A DNA stretch of 64,000 bases from Dacryopinax spathularia (lineage: Eukaryota; Basidiomycota; Dacrymycetes; Dacrymycetales; Dacrymycetaceae), in contig JBBPFI010000007.1 in the NCBI GenBank assembly GCA_037974965.1, positions 1,550,001-1,614,000 on the forward strand, in the 5' to 3' direction. The translations under genes were made by a program, and so were the position numbers. The stretch's first letter is position 1, and every line of letters begins with the position of its first letter. Below the pieces are notes generated by a model, which saw nothing but the letters and a program-made list of their open reading frames with translations, was not told the DNA's origin and ran no database searches. Positions 12,168 to 23,814 of this stretch are shown here, one piece after another.

Positions 12168-12851
12168 TCAGCGGATGGGATACGTTTCTGGGAGAGAGGG
12201 CGGGGACGTACGCGGTGTTCTGGGAGATGGGGGCAGGCGGGACGTTTCGCGTAGGTCTGGATTTCTGGATCAGCCAGGTGTCCAAGTAACTATGCGATAG
12301 ATCCACTCCGGTAAGGACGCGGAACGGGAGAGTACGCCCGGAGTGAGCGAGAAGCGAGAGGGGCAGAACGAGGAGCAAAGGGGGAGGGGAGGAGAGACTG
12401 GACGTACAGGCCAACGAACACTCAAACTGCTCCAGTGTCATCCTCCCCTGCAGGAACGCGTCCTCCAACGCTCGCTCGCCGCACTCCACATACCCCCTCA
12501 ACACGCCCCGTGCAGCAGCATACTCCATCTGCGCATGCGCTCTCCTAGCCGGCTCGGACCTCAGCAAGCCTCTCAACCCCGACGATCGGCGATGGTGTTC
12601 AATCCTGCTTCTTTCGTCAGTACTATGCTGCAGGATGAAAGGAGGGAGGAAGGGACGGACTGGTTAGGGAGGGAGAGAGACTGCTCGGATCTGCCCCATT
12701 CGGACAGCGTTCTCTTCAGCTCCAGACTCTCCCGGGCAAGCTTCTCAGTTTCCCTATCCAGCTCTCTCGGGGCAGCGCCAGATCGAACGAGGCGGGGCAA
12801 GTCATCCGAGTCTGTTTCCTCTGAGTCGCTCGTGTCGGATGAGGAGTCCAT
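12168..12851 (-). CDS. Possible small acidic protein, hypothetical
   Basis: A minus-strand model starting at the ATG at 12851. The N-terminus is strongly acidic and Ser-rich (MDSSSDTSDSEETDSDD). It is followed by a charged helix, RETEKLARESLELKRTLSEWG, then after a probable intron by LRGLLRSEPARRAHAQMEYAAARG and ALEDAFLQGRMTLEQFE. A TACTGAC branch site with a downstream GCAG acceptor lies near 12,630. A GTACGT donor sits near 12,410 and an acceptor near 12,265, leading to a short terminal exon that stops at 12168. The donor of the first intron is not obvious, so the exon structure is unsure. No family recognised. It may be divergent with the gene at 13.3-13.9 kb. Confidence 0.35.
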
Positions 12852-13325
12852 GTCGGAATGAGGCGCTGAGGTTGGAGGGAGAGACTGGGTGGGCCGGTGT
12901 TGCCATTTTCGTTTGCTGAGCCTTCTGGTCAAACTCGGCCGCGAGCTGGTCGGTTGAGGGCGGGGGATGCTGAACGTCGAGCTCCGTTTGCTCTGTACCG
13001 CCAATGGGGAGAACATGAGCTGGCCGACAATGAAAAGACGATGGTTGTCAACCGGACGAATGCAACTTTGTGAAGTTGAAGGAGCAACAACGACCGGCGA
13101 GGGGGGGGGAGTGGGTTTAAGCAGCCTTTCCAGCGCGTGCCAAGCCCTTTGACAGGCTTTCCACCAGGCAAACGCAACGCTACCCCACCCCACCTACCCA
13201 AAGCACTGGGTTTCCCTAGGGAGCGTAACGAGCGATCTGCCAGCGACCAGAGTATCGGCTCGAGCTGGCCGATCCTCGCTGTCCGATCGTACAGTCGCTA
13301 GCACACGATCCTGGCCGGAGGGGGT
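12852..13325. other. Divergent spacer
   Basis: Lies between the two doubtful small genes that point away from each other. The plus strand is G/A-rich and the minus strand correspondingly C/T-rich, as expected of leader sequence. No gene is supported here. Confidence 0.3.
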
Positions 13326-13943
13326 TTGCTGTCCGACTCGGGGCTGCCGAGTAGCTGGATAGCGCTGGGCCGAGAGGAAGCGTATGTGCTGCGGAGCCGG
13401 AAGCTGGCAGAAGCTGAGGGTAGGTGGGCTGATTGGAAGCTCTGCTCCTTGGGGTTGGAAAGACGATGCACGGGGTTGGTTGGGCCCTCGGTTCCTCATC
13501 TTCAGTGCCAGTGCATGACTCGTGCTTTCAGAGCGAGAGAGAGGAAGGATGACGTCCACCCTCAGCGTGCAACCCGCGCAGAGGCTGTCGATCGATCACC
13601 GCTGGCTTTACACGCAGAAGATGTGGAGGAAGCGAGGTAGGACCGTGGACCGGAGGACGGATGAACCATTCTTGAGCGTTGGATGTGCTGGCTAGCATAT
13701 ATGAGCGGGAAGTGCTAGCGCAGAAGATGAAGGAAAGTGAGGAGTCGGAGCGAGAGTCGTACGACTTCCGTGCCGGTGTGGCGAGGCTGCCGGTGAAGGT
13801 CAAAGAGTGGGCGGTACCGACAGTCCGGGAGGGCCGAGGTGATGCCGACGTCCACCGTGGCTGATGAACCGAGCGTCCGAGGAACGATGTTGGACGCGCT
13901 GGCGTCGCGTTCGCGCGTGAGGTCACGAGCTGCTAGAAGATAA
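13326..13943 (+). CDS. Hypothetical charged protein, start unresolved
   Basis: Three exons join cleanly at the 3' end. The first ends at 13636 with ...HAEDVEEA; an intron (GTAGGA to GGCTAG) ends at 13695. The second exon gives IYEREVLAQKMKESEES and ends at 13838. A 43-bp intron, 13839-13881, has a GGCTGAT branch site, and the last exon ends ...SRSRVRSRAARR at 13943. All three joins keep frame, which is the evidence for a real gene. The protein is highly charged with a basic C-terminus and is probably helical. The upstream frame is open to 13326 but has no ATG there, so the start lies at an internal Met or in an unseen exon. No domain recognised. Confidence 0.4.
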
Positions 13944-15139
13944 TATCAATCTTGCTTGCCAAGAGCAGCGTCGAGCGAGTTCAAAGAGGAAGAAGAGAAA
14001 GTGATGGCGTCGTCAAGTAGCGGAAGCATCATCCTTCCCACAAAGCAGAAGAAGAACAAGAAGCGTTCTGTCGTCTTCCGCCCGTCAGACAGTGTGGAGC
14101 GAGTGCTCTTGATTATTGCATAAGCCAGCCAGATAGACAGCTCTGATTGTCGTAGCAAGGAAATAGTTGCCAATGCCAGTAATCCGGTTGCTCTCTCTGT
14201 CCCGGAGATGGAAAACAACAGCGGCGAAAGACAACCAAACAACGAATAAAGACACCTCCCAACAGCGTTAATTCCTCCGCTGTCCAACCCCCGCTTTTCC
14301 CATGGCCAATCACAGCATCGCATCACCCAACTCCGCGCTTCTTTCATAGAAGCAGAGTGGCGCGCCAAGCCGGGAAAAGGCTCTGCACCGCCACGCCCCC
14401 GTCTGGCCACTCCCTCCCAGCAACTCTAAACGGCCCTTGTGGGTGCAGGTAGAGCGCAACACGGGAGAGCAAGCAGCGCACAGCAACGGCGACGGCGACC
14501 GACCTTCCCTACTTCATTGCTCACTGCTCAGTACCAGTGGACTCATCAGCTTCTTACGCGTGTAGAAGGGTAGGCCACCGACCTCAAGCCCGAGCACCGT
14601 TCACCGCTCACTCACTGCTCCTCTTTGTACTGTCTGCGACAACCCAAAGGCCCGCACACCGTACAGCGCACAGCACGCCGGAAATCGACCAAGACTGTGC
14701 GATCAGTTCGCCCGCCCGACTCGGTTCGGCAAAGCAAAGAAGGCGGAGAGGACAGCCGTCATACGCCCGTTTACGACGACACAGCTGACTGGCCTGCGTT
14801 TGGTCTGAGGGGGGGAGAATAAAGACTGGTACGAGCTGGACAGGGGGACGAACTCTTTTGCTTTCGTGCTGCTGTGATCGGTGCTTGTTGATCTGCTTTG
14901 AGTGGCTTCTGGTTGGACTTGAACGTTCCGACTTGGTCGTCAACTCGTGTCGAACGAAGTTGGAGGTGCTTGGACTGCGCTGAACGGAGCCTGTGAAGTG
15001 CTAATCTCCGCCTCGTCACCGCTCCCGGTCGCCTCAAACACCCTAACACCACCTTACCCTCTCGCACCACAGCTTCCTGCCGCCTCAACCTTCCTCTTCA
15101 TCCTCAATCCCACCTCAACCTCGAAACCAAGAACGAACC
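13944..15139. other. Intergenic and pyrimidine-rich leader of the TVP38 gene
   Basis: No gene supported. The last 150 bases before the ATG at 15140 are C/T-rich with CCTCAACC-type repeats, a common layout for leaders of well expressed fungal genes. Confidence 0.4.
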
Positions 15140-17381
15140 ATGTCATCCACCTACCCACCGTCCTACCGCCCCCCCTCATCCTCCCCCAACCCTCCCTCAT
15201 CCTTCCAACCCGCCCATCCCTACCAATCCCAATCCTCCTCCACCTCCCCCTCCCGCTCACCCCAGCCTCCCTACGCCCCACAGTCATACAAGCCCTACTC
15301 CCAGCCCTACAGCAGTCAATACAACCCTACGCAATACAATGCTCCCTACTCTGGTGGTCCGCCCGGCTCTGTCCCTCCTGCTGCTGCGGCCGGTGCGGCC
15401 AGTGTGGGGAGGTACGGAGCGGGAAGTGGCGCTGTAGGAATGGGGAATTTGAGCCCGGACGAGGATGAGGATGTGGATGATGGGGGGAGCTTTGTGGATT
15501 GGAACAAGATGAAGAGCTGGAGGTTCTGGATAAGGAAGGAATGGATTGGTACGTCCCTCCATCACTTTTCCCTGCTGCTCGTTCTGAGCGACGATGGGAT
15601 GCGGATGATGTGGATGATGTGCTGATGCCGAGATACATAGTGTGGTACATCCTCGGACTGGTGCTAATCGTCCTGACGGCGCTTATGACGATCTACCACA
15701 CGCAGATCGTCAACTGGCTCAAGCCCGCCGCTACATGGATGCGAGAGTGCGTCCTCTCCCCCGCCCCCTCCCACCGCCGCATATACTGACCCATACCCTC
15801 ACAGCTTGCCAGCAGGATGGACGATCCCCGTCGTGATCCTCTTCGTCATCTCCTTCCCCCCTCTCTTCGGCCACGAGATCGTCGCTGTCCTGTGCGGTGT
15901 CGTCTGGGGCTTATGGATCGGGTTTGGGATCGTCGCCCTGGGCACGTTCCTGGGCGAGATTGGCAATTTTTACGCGTTCAAGTATTGTTGTAGGGCTCGG
16001 AGCGAGAAACACGAGAAGAGCACGCCGTGGTATGCTTGTCTTGCTCGGGTTGTGAGAGAGGGAGGGTTCAAAGTGGCGTTGATCGTCCGGTTGTCCGCCA
16101 TCCCAGGTCACTGTACGTCTTCCTGGTGTGCATATATGCGCAGAGTGCTGATGTTCGTTTGGGTATATAGTCACGACAGCTGTATTCGCCACGTGCGGGA
16201 TGAGCATCTGGGTCTTCTGTCTCGCCGCTGCGCTCTCCCTCCCCAAACAATTCGTCACCGTCTACCTGGGCTACATCCTCGAGCAATCAGGGGACTCGAC
16301 CGAGCCCACCTCATCGCGCATCATATCCGACGTGATCGTCGCCGTCTCCGTGCTGATCACCATCGCCGCAGGGTGGTATATCCTCCGGAAGATGAAACAA
16401 GTCCGCCCGCAGGTGATGCGCGAGATCCGGAGGGCCAAGCGCGCTCAGGCAGAGTTCGGAGGAGCCGCGTATGGGGGGTATAAGGCTCCTGCCGGTGGTG
16501 CCGAAGCGGGCGGGAGCGCGGAGAATCTCTGGAGCTCGGACTTTAATGCGAGCGAGATGACGCTTGCTGGTCCTGGAGCTGCTGGGGGTGCGGGTGCGGG
16601 TGCGGGTGCGGGAGAGGGGAGGAAAAGCCCAGTGGCGAATGTCCAAGTTCGGCCCTATTCCCCGGCGTACGACCTCCCGCCTGGAGCTGCTCCTCCCGCA
16701 CATTTCTCAGCTCCGGGGAGCGCGCCAAACTCGGGGAGGAACACGCCTCGCTCGCACGCTCCTGGTCTGTCGGTCGACACTAGTCTTCCAGTTGGAGCTG
16801 GAGCAGCAGGAACAGGAAGACGATACGCCCCTCCAAGCCAGAGCCAATACCCCGCTTCCCTCCCCCAAGGAGGGGCAAGCGCGAGCGCAGACGACCTAGC
16901 AATGGAGATGGAGCCTATCCGCGCTGCCCCCGGCTCGCTGGACGCGCATGTGGGGTACTACCCTCCCCCTGCCGGCGTTCCGCCACCTCAACAGCGGTAC
17001 GCATCCCCAAGGAACCAGCCAAGTGCGCTACATAACCCGTTCGACGATGCGCACTCTCCTACGGCGGCAGGGGACATATATGCGCCTAAGCCGCAGTATG
17101 CTGCCGCTCCACCGGTCTTACAGCAACAGCAGCAGCAGCAATATTCGACTCCTCCGCCCGCTTTCCCGCAGCAGCAGTATGCACCCTCGCACGGCCAGCT
17201 ACCTGGACAGCAGACGATGCCCCAGCCTAGGCAGCCGGTCCAGTATCAGCTTTCGGACCCGGGAAGGATCGCCAGTCCCGCTGGACCGGGTGCAGGGGGT
17301 GCGGAGGCGCCGTTTCCTGTTATGACCGCTTCCGGAGGAGCTGGGGAGAGGCCGAGGGGTGTGCAGCTGCGGGACGGCTAG
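15140..17381 (+). CDS. TVP38: TVP38/TMEM64-family membrane protein
   Basis: Four exons (15140-15548, 15641-15746, 15805-16112, 16171-17381) give 677 residues. The N-terminal ~110 residues are Ser/Pro/Tyr-rich and disordered, then acidic (SPDEDEDVDD). A membrane region of five or six hydrophobic segments follows, from VWYILGLVLIVLTALMTIYH to ISDVIVAVSVLITIAAGWYI. It holds the SNARE-associated/VTT (DedA superfamily) signatures FLGEIGNFYAFKYCCR and RLSAIPGHFTTAVFATCG. Yeast Tvp38 is a Golgi membrane protein, and relatives such as TMEM41B and VMP1 are lipid scramblases, so a Golgi or ER lipid-handling role is inferred. The C-terminal ~300 residues are a long disordered Pro/Gln/Ala tail with a run of seven Gln near 17,130. 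Both tails are much longer than in yeast Tvp38. Confidence 0.9.
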
Positions 17382-18081
17382 GCGCCCTCACTTGTGCGCA
17401 AGGGAGTGGTCGGGTTCTCGGTGGATCATGGACAGTCCGCGCGCGGCCGAAGCTGGACGGAATGCAAGAATGAGGTGGAGGCAAGTTGTGCATATGTACC
17501 GTGTGCTGTGCTGGTACGTCGGCGCCATGCTTCTTCTGTAACTTTGGAGGCTGGGAGCTGGGAGCTGGGCAAGTTTTTCTGTTTCTTTTTCTTTTCTTAC
17601 AGATCATGTTACATACGGACTATTGAGTGTCATACCTGTTCCACTATCGAATGGATATACCCTGTCATCCTCATTACCTCATCGACCGACTCTCTTCCTT
17701 TCGGACAGGTCGAGCTGATCCGCGGAGAGCGCACAACACGAAACGGGTTGTTATTATGGGAACACTTCTTCTCGCTCTGCCTTTACTCAAGCTACGGGAA
17801 AGCATCCCGCGGTCAAAGGTTCGTATAAGGATGTTGGATGAGTCATCCGTTTGCGTCTTCGGTAGTAGATCGATGACCGAGGCTGATGATGTTGGAGTTT
17901 TCGGATATCCTCGGACCCTGGGCTTTTGTGGAGGACTGGTATGAGGACGGTTATAACCCATTGTCTCACCCCACTGTCTAAGGGACAACAGGTCCCCATA
18001 CCCTCGCTTTGGGCACTATATTCTTGCATTCCTTTGAGCGACTAGAGGCTTGATACGATTATACTTGGCTAGAGAACAGCT
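17382..18081. other. Intergenic
   Basis: About 700 bp between two plus-strand genes. It starts with the presumed TVP38 trailer, with a T-rich run at 17,575-17,600. No gene supported. Confidence 0.4.
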
Positions 18082-18899
18082 ATGCCGACGTACTACCCCT
18101 CGATACCCGACAACCTGGCCGAATGGGCCATGCGCCAGCCGTTATTCTGGACCGCCTCTGCTCCACGAGCGGGGAAGCACATTAACCTCTCCCCCAAAGG
18201 CTACGCAACGTTCACCGTCCTTGGGCCCAACCTCGCAGCATACCTGGACCATACCGGCTCAGGCGCGGAGACCGCTGCGCACCTGTACGAGAATGGCCGG
18301 ATCACACTCGGCTGGTGCTCGTACGACGCCATGCCGCGGATCATGAGGATATGGTGTAAGGGCCGAATTGTGGAGGCGGGCGAGAAGGAGTTCGACGAGG
18401 TGCTGGGGAAGATGAGGGAGGTGCAGAAACGGATGGGGCTTGATTTGGGCTATGGGGAGAACTTGGACGGCGTGAGGGCTATCGTCTTGCTAGATGTGTT
18501 CAGATGCGGCACGTCTTGCGGGTGAGTTCGACTCTGCCTGTCGATGGCGATCGAACGAGCTGGTGACTGGTTTGCAGATATGGCGTACCCGTGATAGAGG
18601 GCAGGTTCGCCGAGCGGCCAACGCTGGACAACTTCGAGCACAAGATGGCCGAGAAGGGCAAGATGGGCGAGTATCGCGCAGAGTGGAACGTGCGCTCACA
18701 TGATGGCCTTACTGGCCTGAGGCAATCTCGACGAGCGAAAGGCGAATGGCTCATTGTGGGCGATACGGTCGCTTGGCTCAAGATGATGTGGGGCCTGAGA
18801 GATGCGGTCTTGTTTGGGATTCTGCTTGGTGTGCTGAGCATGTTCCTCATGGGAAGGATACAGCAGATGGGCGGGGTACGAGCGCTGATACGGCTGTAG
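18082..18899 (+). CDS. PNPOx-like flavoprotein with C-terminal membrane anchor
   Basis: Two exons (18082-18521 and 18578-18899) give 253 residues. The fold looks like the pyridoxamine 5'-phosphate oxidase-like FMN-binding split barrel of small fungal proteins. Visible features are the N-terminal FWTASAPRAGKHINLSPKG, the NGRITLGWCSYDAMPRIMRIW strand pair, GRIVEAGEKEF, and DVFRCGTSCGYGVPV, where the intron falls. The end carries one hydrophobic segment, AVLFGILLGVLSMFLMG, before a short basic tail, so it may be tail-anchored. Members of this fungal group are poorly characterised, and binding of FMN or a related flavin is inferred from family only. Start chosen at MPTYYPSIPDNLAEWA, the usual beginning in this family. 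Confidence 0.8.
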
Positions 18900-19525
18900 G
18901 CTTGATCAATGTGGGTATATATATATATCGCAAGGCGTGTGCTATTACATGTGTTTTTCTTACCGCCATGCACGCCCTTGCGTGAGGTGAGGCAGGCTAG
19001 GCGCATAACACATTGCAAGCTCGTAAACAACACCGTTGCAACGTCCATCCACTTTGCAAAGCACGATGTTTATAATAGTGATTATCGCAGAGTTGGAGAG
19101 GAGAGGTGGTTGACTTGAGTGCCAGTAATGGAGTTGTTCGAAGGGTGCGATGGGCGACCAAACGCCGGCAGCCAAGCACTGCGGCAGTCCAAACACCAGA
19201 GTGCCGGGCAAATCAGAGCAACAATGCGCACACTGGCTCAACAGTGGTAATGTACAGATTAACTGGCCAGTGAGGCGCCGTCCGTGAGGGAAACCGAAGG
19301 TAAATACAGAGCATCAGCGTCTTGTCGATAAGGCAGGAGGTCATAAGGGCTGACCGCGAAGGTCGACCGCGCGGTGCAACTGATACGACGAGCGGAGAGG
19401 CGGGTCGGCTGTCCATTCGTCGTTGTGTACGTTTACTCTAGTTAACGCCTATCTTCACCGTCAACGGACTACCAACGGTTTTCCATTCTCGCCGGCAGTT
19501 CAAGGTCGCAGTTCAAAGGACTATC
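18900..19525. other. Intergenic
   Basis: Contains a short (TA)n run at 18,915-18,928 just after the PNPOx-like gene, then the presumed promoter and leader of the first carboxypeptidase gene. No gene supported. Confidence 0.4.
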
Positions 19526-21372
19526 ATGCGCGTCCTCGCTGGTGGCATCGCGCTGCTGCCGCTGTTGGCGCACGCCATCCAACTGCCCTTACGCGTCCCT
19601 CCGTCCTACGGCGCACCTTCAACTCCTTCGTCGCCGCCTACCGCAAACTATGGCTTCCCTCAAGCAGGACCTGCATTCCCAGCCCCGGAACAGTCGCTCT
19701 CCGCTTTGTCCACTGAAGGATATACAACGCTCACGCATGAACGGTTCGCGGGATATGCAGTGAGGATTAAGCAGCAGGAGAAGGGCTGGTGCGACCCGGA
19801 TGTACGGAGTTGGACAGGTTACTTGGACATAGATGGAGGGGCGAAGCACCTGTTCTTCTACGTACGTTCCCTAGTGCTCTCCTGTCTATGCTGAATGTTG
19901 AGTTATTGTAGTTCTTCGAGAGCCGCAACTCCCCCTCCGAGGACCCGCTCCTCATGTGGATCAACGGCGGTCCAGGCTGCTCCTCCGCCCTAGGGCTGTT
20001 CATGGAGCTCGGTCCCTGCAAAGTGAACAAATACGGGAACGACACCATCCCTCACGCCGAATCCTGGAACGACCGGGCGAACGTCTTCTTCCTCGACCAG
20101 CCGGTCGGTGTTGGGTTTTCCTATGCGGACTATGGAGAGGTGATCGAGACTACTGAGGATGCGGCCAAGAATGTGGCTGCGTTCATGTGGATCTTTATGG
20201 AGACGTTTAAGGAGTTCAAGGGGAGGGAGTTCCATATGGCTGGCGAATCCTATGGTGTACGTTAGGCAACGATTTCATGCGGATTATGCTGACAGTGCCC
20301 AAAGGGCCGATATATCCCAGTCTTCGCCTCTGAGATTGTGGATCAGAACAAGCGCGCCGCTGCAAATGGGTTGCAGGAGATCAACCTCCAGAGCGTCATG
20401 ATCGGCAATGGGATCACCGACTTCTATACTATGATGCTAAGCTACTATGACATGACCTGCACGAGCGCGAGCGTTCCGCCAATCTTGGTGCGCTATATCC
20501 ATCGGTGGGATTATCGCGATATATGCTGACAACGGTCCATTCCAGGATATCAGCCAATGCGTACGCATGAAGCGAGCTGTAAGTGGCTCAGTCCGAGCCG
20601 TTGACGCCTGCTAATCTCCATCCAGCTCCCCCGGTGCGCCCAAATGGCCAAAGCCGCCTGTATCGACGTCCTGGACGAGCTAGCCTGCACAGCCGCTTCC
20701 CTCTTCTGCGTGAACGAGATCGAAGCGCCGTTCTTCACAACAGGGATGAACCCGTACGACATCTCCAAGCCGTGCGACGGACCGATCTCGGAGACGCTCT
20801 GCTACCCAGTAACGAAGCAGATCGGGAATTACCTGAATTTGAACAGTACGCGTAAGCTGTTAGGGGTGAGCGACGCGGTGCCTTTGTTCGCCGGGTGCTC
20901 AGCGGCGGTTGGTGAGGGCTGTGAGTCCTTCCTTGCCTCCGTGCGCTTCGCATGAGCTCATAGGAGCAACAGTCAGCCGGAGGATGGACGAGATCGCCCC
21001 CGGTCCATTCTACATCACCGGCCTTCTCGAGCGAGGCGTCTCCGTCCTGATCTATGTGGGCACATATGACTGGATCTGTAATTGGGTCGGAAACATGCGT
21101 TGGGTCGAGGCGCTCGAATGGCACGGACAGGAGGCGTACAACGCTGTGCCGGTTAGTGACTGGCTTGTGGAGGGCGAGAAGGCGGGGATCACGAAGGGCT
21201 GGAAGGGGTTGACGTACGCTACTGTTGAGGGAGCGGGACATATGGTCAGTTCGGGCTTTCCTTGACGACCGTGTCAACCGACTGACTGAGGGTGCTTTTG
21301 TAGGTCCCGTACGACAAGCCTGTTCAGGCACTGGCGATGGTCAACCGGTGGTTGGAAAAGCGTTCTTTGTGA
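19526..21372 (+). CDS. Secreted serine carboxypeptidase (S10), copy 1
   Basis: Seven exons (19526-19861, 19912-20256, 20305-20487, 20546-20578, 20626-20920, 20973-21244, 21304-21372) give 510 residues. It removes C-terminal amino acids from peptides. The signal peptide is [17 protein letters not shown]. The S10 family marks are [15 protein letters not shown], the nucleophile Ser225 in AGESYGGRY, Asp430 in VGTYDWICN and His487 in GAGHMVPYDKP, so the triad is complete. Several Asn-X-Ser/Thr sites suit a secreted or vacuolar glycoprotein. The fourth exon is only 33 bp. It is followed head-to-tail by a paralogue with introns at the same places. The enzyme family is secure; extracellular versus vacuolar location is open. 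Confidence 0.95.
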
Positions 21373-21690
21373 GACGCGCGAGGTACCTCTCTAGACCTGC
21401 ACTGTCTAGGACATGCACGCCGTGCCTTGCAGACGGCAGGTCTTGTTGCGGGTAATCTCTATGTCATAGAATCACTAGACCATCATGTAACCAGCCGGTC
21501 CTTGCTTATGAGAGGAGCAGGCAACTTGCTGTCTTTTCCTCGCCCATCGGTCACGTGAACAGCGAACCAGCACGTAGAACGTTTGCGGACAATGAGGACG
21601 GGAATTGCTGCGCTTTTGCCATATGGCGATACCAGTGGCTTATCGTTCAAGCTTAAGCTATCTCCTCTGGATGTCCTCCCAACCGCGACG
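21373..21690. other. Spacer between tandem carboxypeptidase genes
   Basis: 318 bp holding the trailer of copy 1 and the promoter of copy 2. The frame of copy 2 is open upstream to an in-frame ATG at 21592, but the signal-peptide start at 21691 is preferred. Confidence 0.4.
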
Positions 21691-23510
21691 ATGGCTCTCC
21701 TCACCCTAATCGGCCTTTTCTCGACCTTGGTCTATGCTCTTCAAAAACCGTTGGCGCCGAGCTCGTTTGAAAGCGCGTCGGTGAACTTCAATTTCCCCGC
21801 ACCTGAACAGTCTCTGGCAGCGCTTTCAAGCGACGAATACACCACTCTGACGCATGAGTTCTTTGTGGGGTATGCCGTCCGTATCAAGCAGACAACGGGC
21901 TGGTGTGATCCAGAGGTACGGAGCTGGAGTGGCTACCTAGACGTCGACGGCGGAGCGAAGCATCTGTTCTTCTACGTACGCCCATTTGCCTTCGCCCGCA
22001 GAGGTGACGCTAATCCTTGTGTTCAGTTCTTCGAGAGTCGCACTTCACCGACCGATGACCCACTTCTGATGTGGATCAACGGCGGTCCTGGCGGAAGTAG
22101 TGCGTACGGCCTGTTCATGGAGCTCGGTCCATGCCGAGTGAACGAGCACGGCAACGACACCGTCCCCTTCCCGTACGCCTGGAACGAACATGCCAACGTG
22201 TTCTTTCTCGACCAGCCGGTTGGAGTCGGGTTCTCGTACGTGGACTATGGAGAGGTCGTTGACACCACCGAGGATGCGGCGAAGAACGTCGCTGCGTTCA
22301 TCTGGATCTTCACCGAGACATTCAAGGAGTATCGAGGGAGGGAGTTCCACATGTCTGGCGAGTCATACGGCGTATGTGCCTTTCCTCGCAGCGATCACCC
22401 CTCAGCAGTGATCGTCTGATCGTCTGCTACAGGGGCGTTACCTACCTGCCTTCGCAGGGGAGATCCTCGACCAGAACAAGCGTGCGGTCGAGAAGGGCTT
22501 GAGGCAGATCAATCTGAAGAGCGTCATCATCGGAAATGGTATGGTCGATGTGTTCAGTATGCTACCGAGCTACTACGATATGGCTTGCACTGCAGCTAGC
22601 CTTCCTCCCATCTTGGTATGTCAACCAGGCTGCTGTCACCTTGCGAGGTTAACCAACGACCCAATATGATGGTAGGATGTGAAGCAATGCGTACGGATGA
22701 AGCGAGCTGTGCGTACGCCTTCGACCGTGAGAGAGCCCAAAGACTGACAATGTCCAGATACATCGCTGCAACAAGATGATGGACAAGTCCTGCATTAGTG
22801 TGCACGACGAACTAGCCTGCAGAGCCGCCATGACCTTCTGCGACGAAGAGCTCATGATCCCCATCTTTGGCTCAGGCATGAACCCGTACGACATCTCCAA
22901 GCCCTGCGAGAGCGAACCAGGCGCCGGTAGTTGCTACGCGATGGCGACCCTCATAGAGCAGTACCTGAATATGAACAGCACACGAAAACTACTCGGGGCG
23001 GACGAGAAAGTCAAGCATTTCCAAATTAGTTCTATGGAGGTGAACACGCGTTGTACGTCTCATCATCGACTCGGCCTTGGTTCCTCTGGCGGCCGGCTGA
23101 CACCTGACAGTCACTGAGACGCAAGATATGTACGTAACAACCTCGCCGTACTACATCACCGCCCTGCTCGAGCGGAACGTCTCCGTCCTGATCTACGTCG
23201 GCACATACGACTGGATATGTAACTGGGTCGGACAAGAACGATGGCTCGAGGCGCTGGAATGGAGAACACAGGAGACGTTCAACTCCCTGCCGAAGAGGGA
23301 GTGGGTGGTTGATGGACAGATAGCGGGGAAGACTAAGACGTTTGGGGGGTTGACGTATGCGACTGTGGATGGGGCTGGCCATATGGTGCGTGCTACAGTC
23401 GGGAATGTAGGTGGGGCGAGCGCTAATCGGGACTGCGGTAGGTGCCATACGACAAACCTGTCGAAGCGCTCCAGATGATCAACCGCTGGCTCGGAAAGAA
23501 GGAGCTCTGA
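21691..23510 (+). CDS. Secreted serine carboxypeptidase (S10), copy 2
   Basis: Seven exons (21691-21975, 22027-22371, 22433-22615, 22676-22708, 22758-23052, 23111-23385, 23442-23510) give 494 residues. Exons 2, 3, 4, 5 and 7 are exactly as long as those of copy 1, so the pair arose by tandem duplication. The start at 21691 gives a signal peptide, MALLTLIGLFSTLVYA. Ser208 (SGESYGGRY), Asp414 (VGTYDWICN) and His471 (GAGHMVPYDKP) form a complete triad. One unusual change stands out: the near-invariant Cys after GGPG is Gly118 here (GGPGGSS), while copy 1 keeps GGPGCSS. That Cys borders the oxyanion/substrate region in S10 enzymes, so substrate choice or stability may differ. Otherwise the gene looks whole. 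Confidence 0.94.
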
Positions 23511-23814
23511 ATGCACGGCACTCACTCCTTGCACACAGCTATTCAGGTGTAAGCACAGGTGCTGTACAGCTAGATCGAGTGCCAGATCGGAGCATCATAT
23601 TTCGATCGGAACTGATCAACGGAAAAGGAGGCCGGTTCGGCGGCGGCTTGGGCCATGTAATCGTGTCCTTAGTAAGAGGCAACCATTGGAGCCGTACGAT
23701 CGCTTTACGATAATTGCATTCGCATACATACATCTACCCACTGAAACAGTCGTGTCAGCGGCTACGCAGTGTCCTCCTCCCTCCTTTCTAGCGCATCCTC
23801 GTCGATACACCTAC
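23511..23814. other. Convergent spacer
   Basis: 304 bp between the stops of carboxypeptidase copy 2 (plus) and the carboxypeptidase Y-like gene (minus), holding both trailers. No gene seen. Confidence 0.4.
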
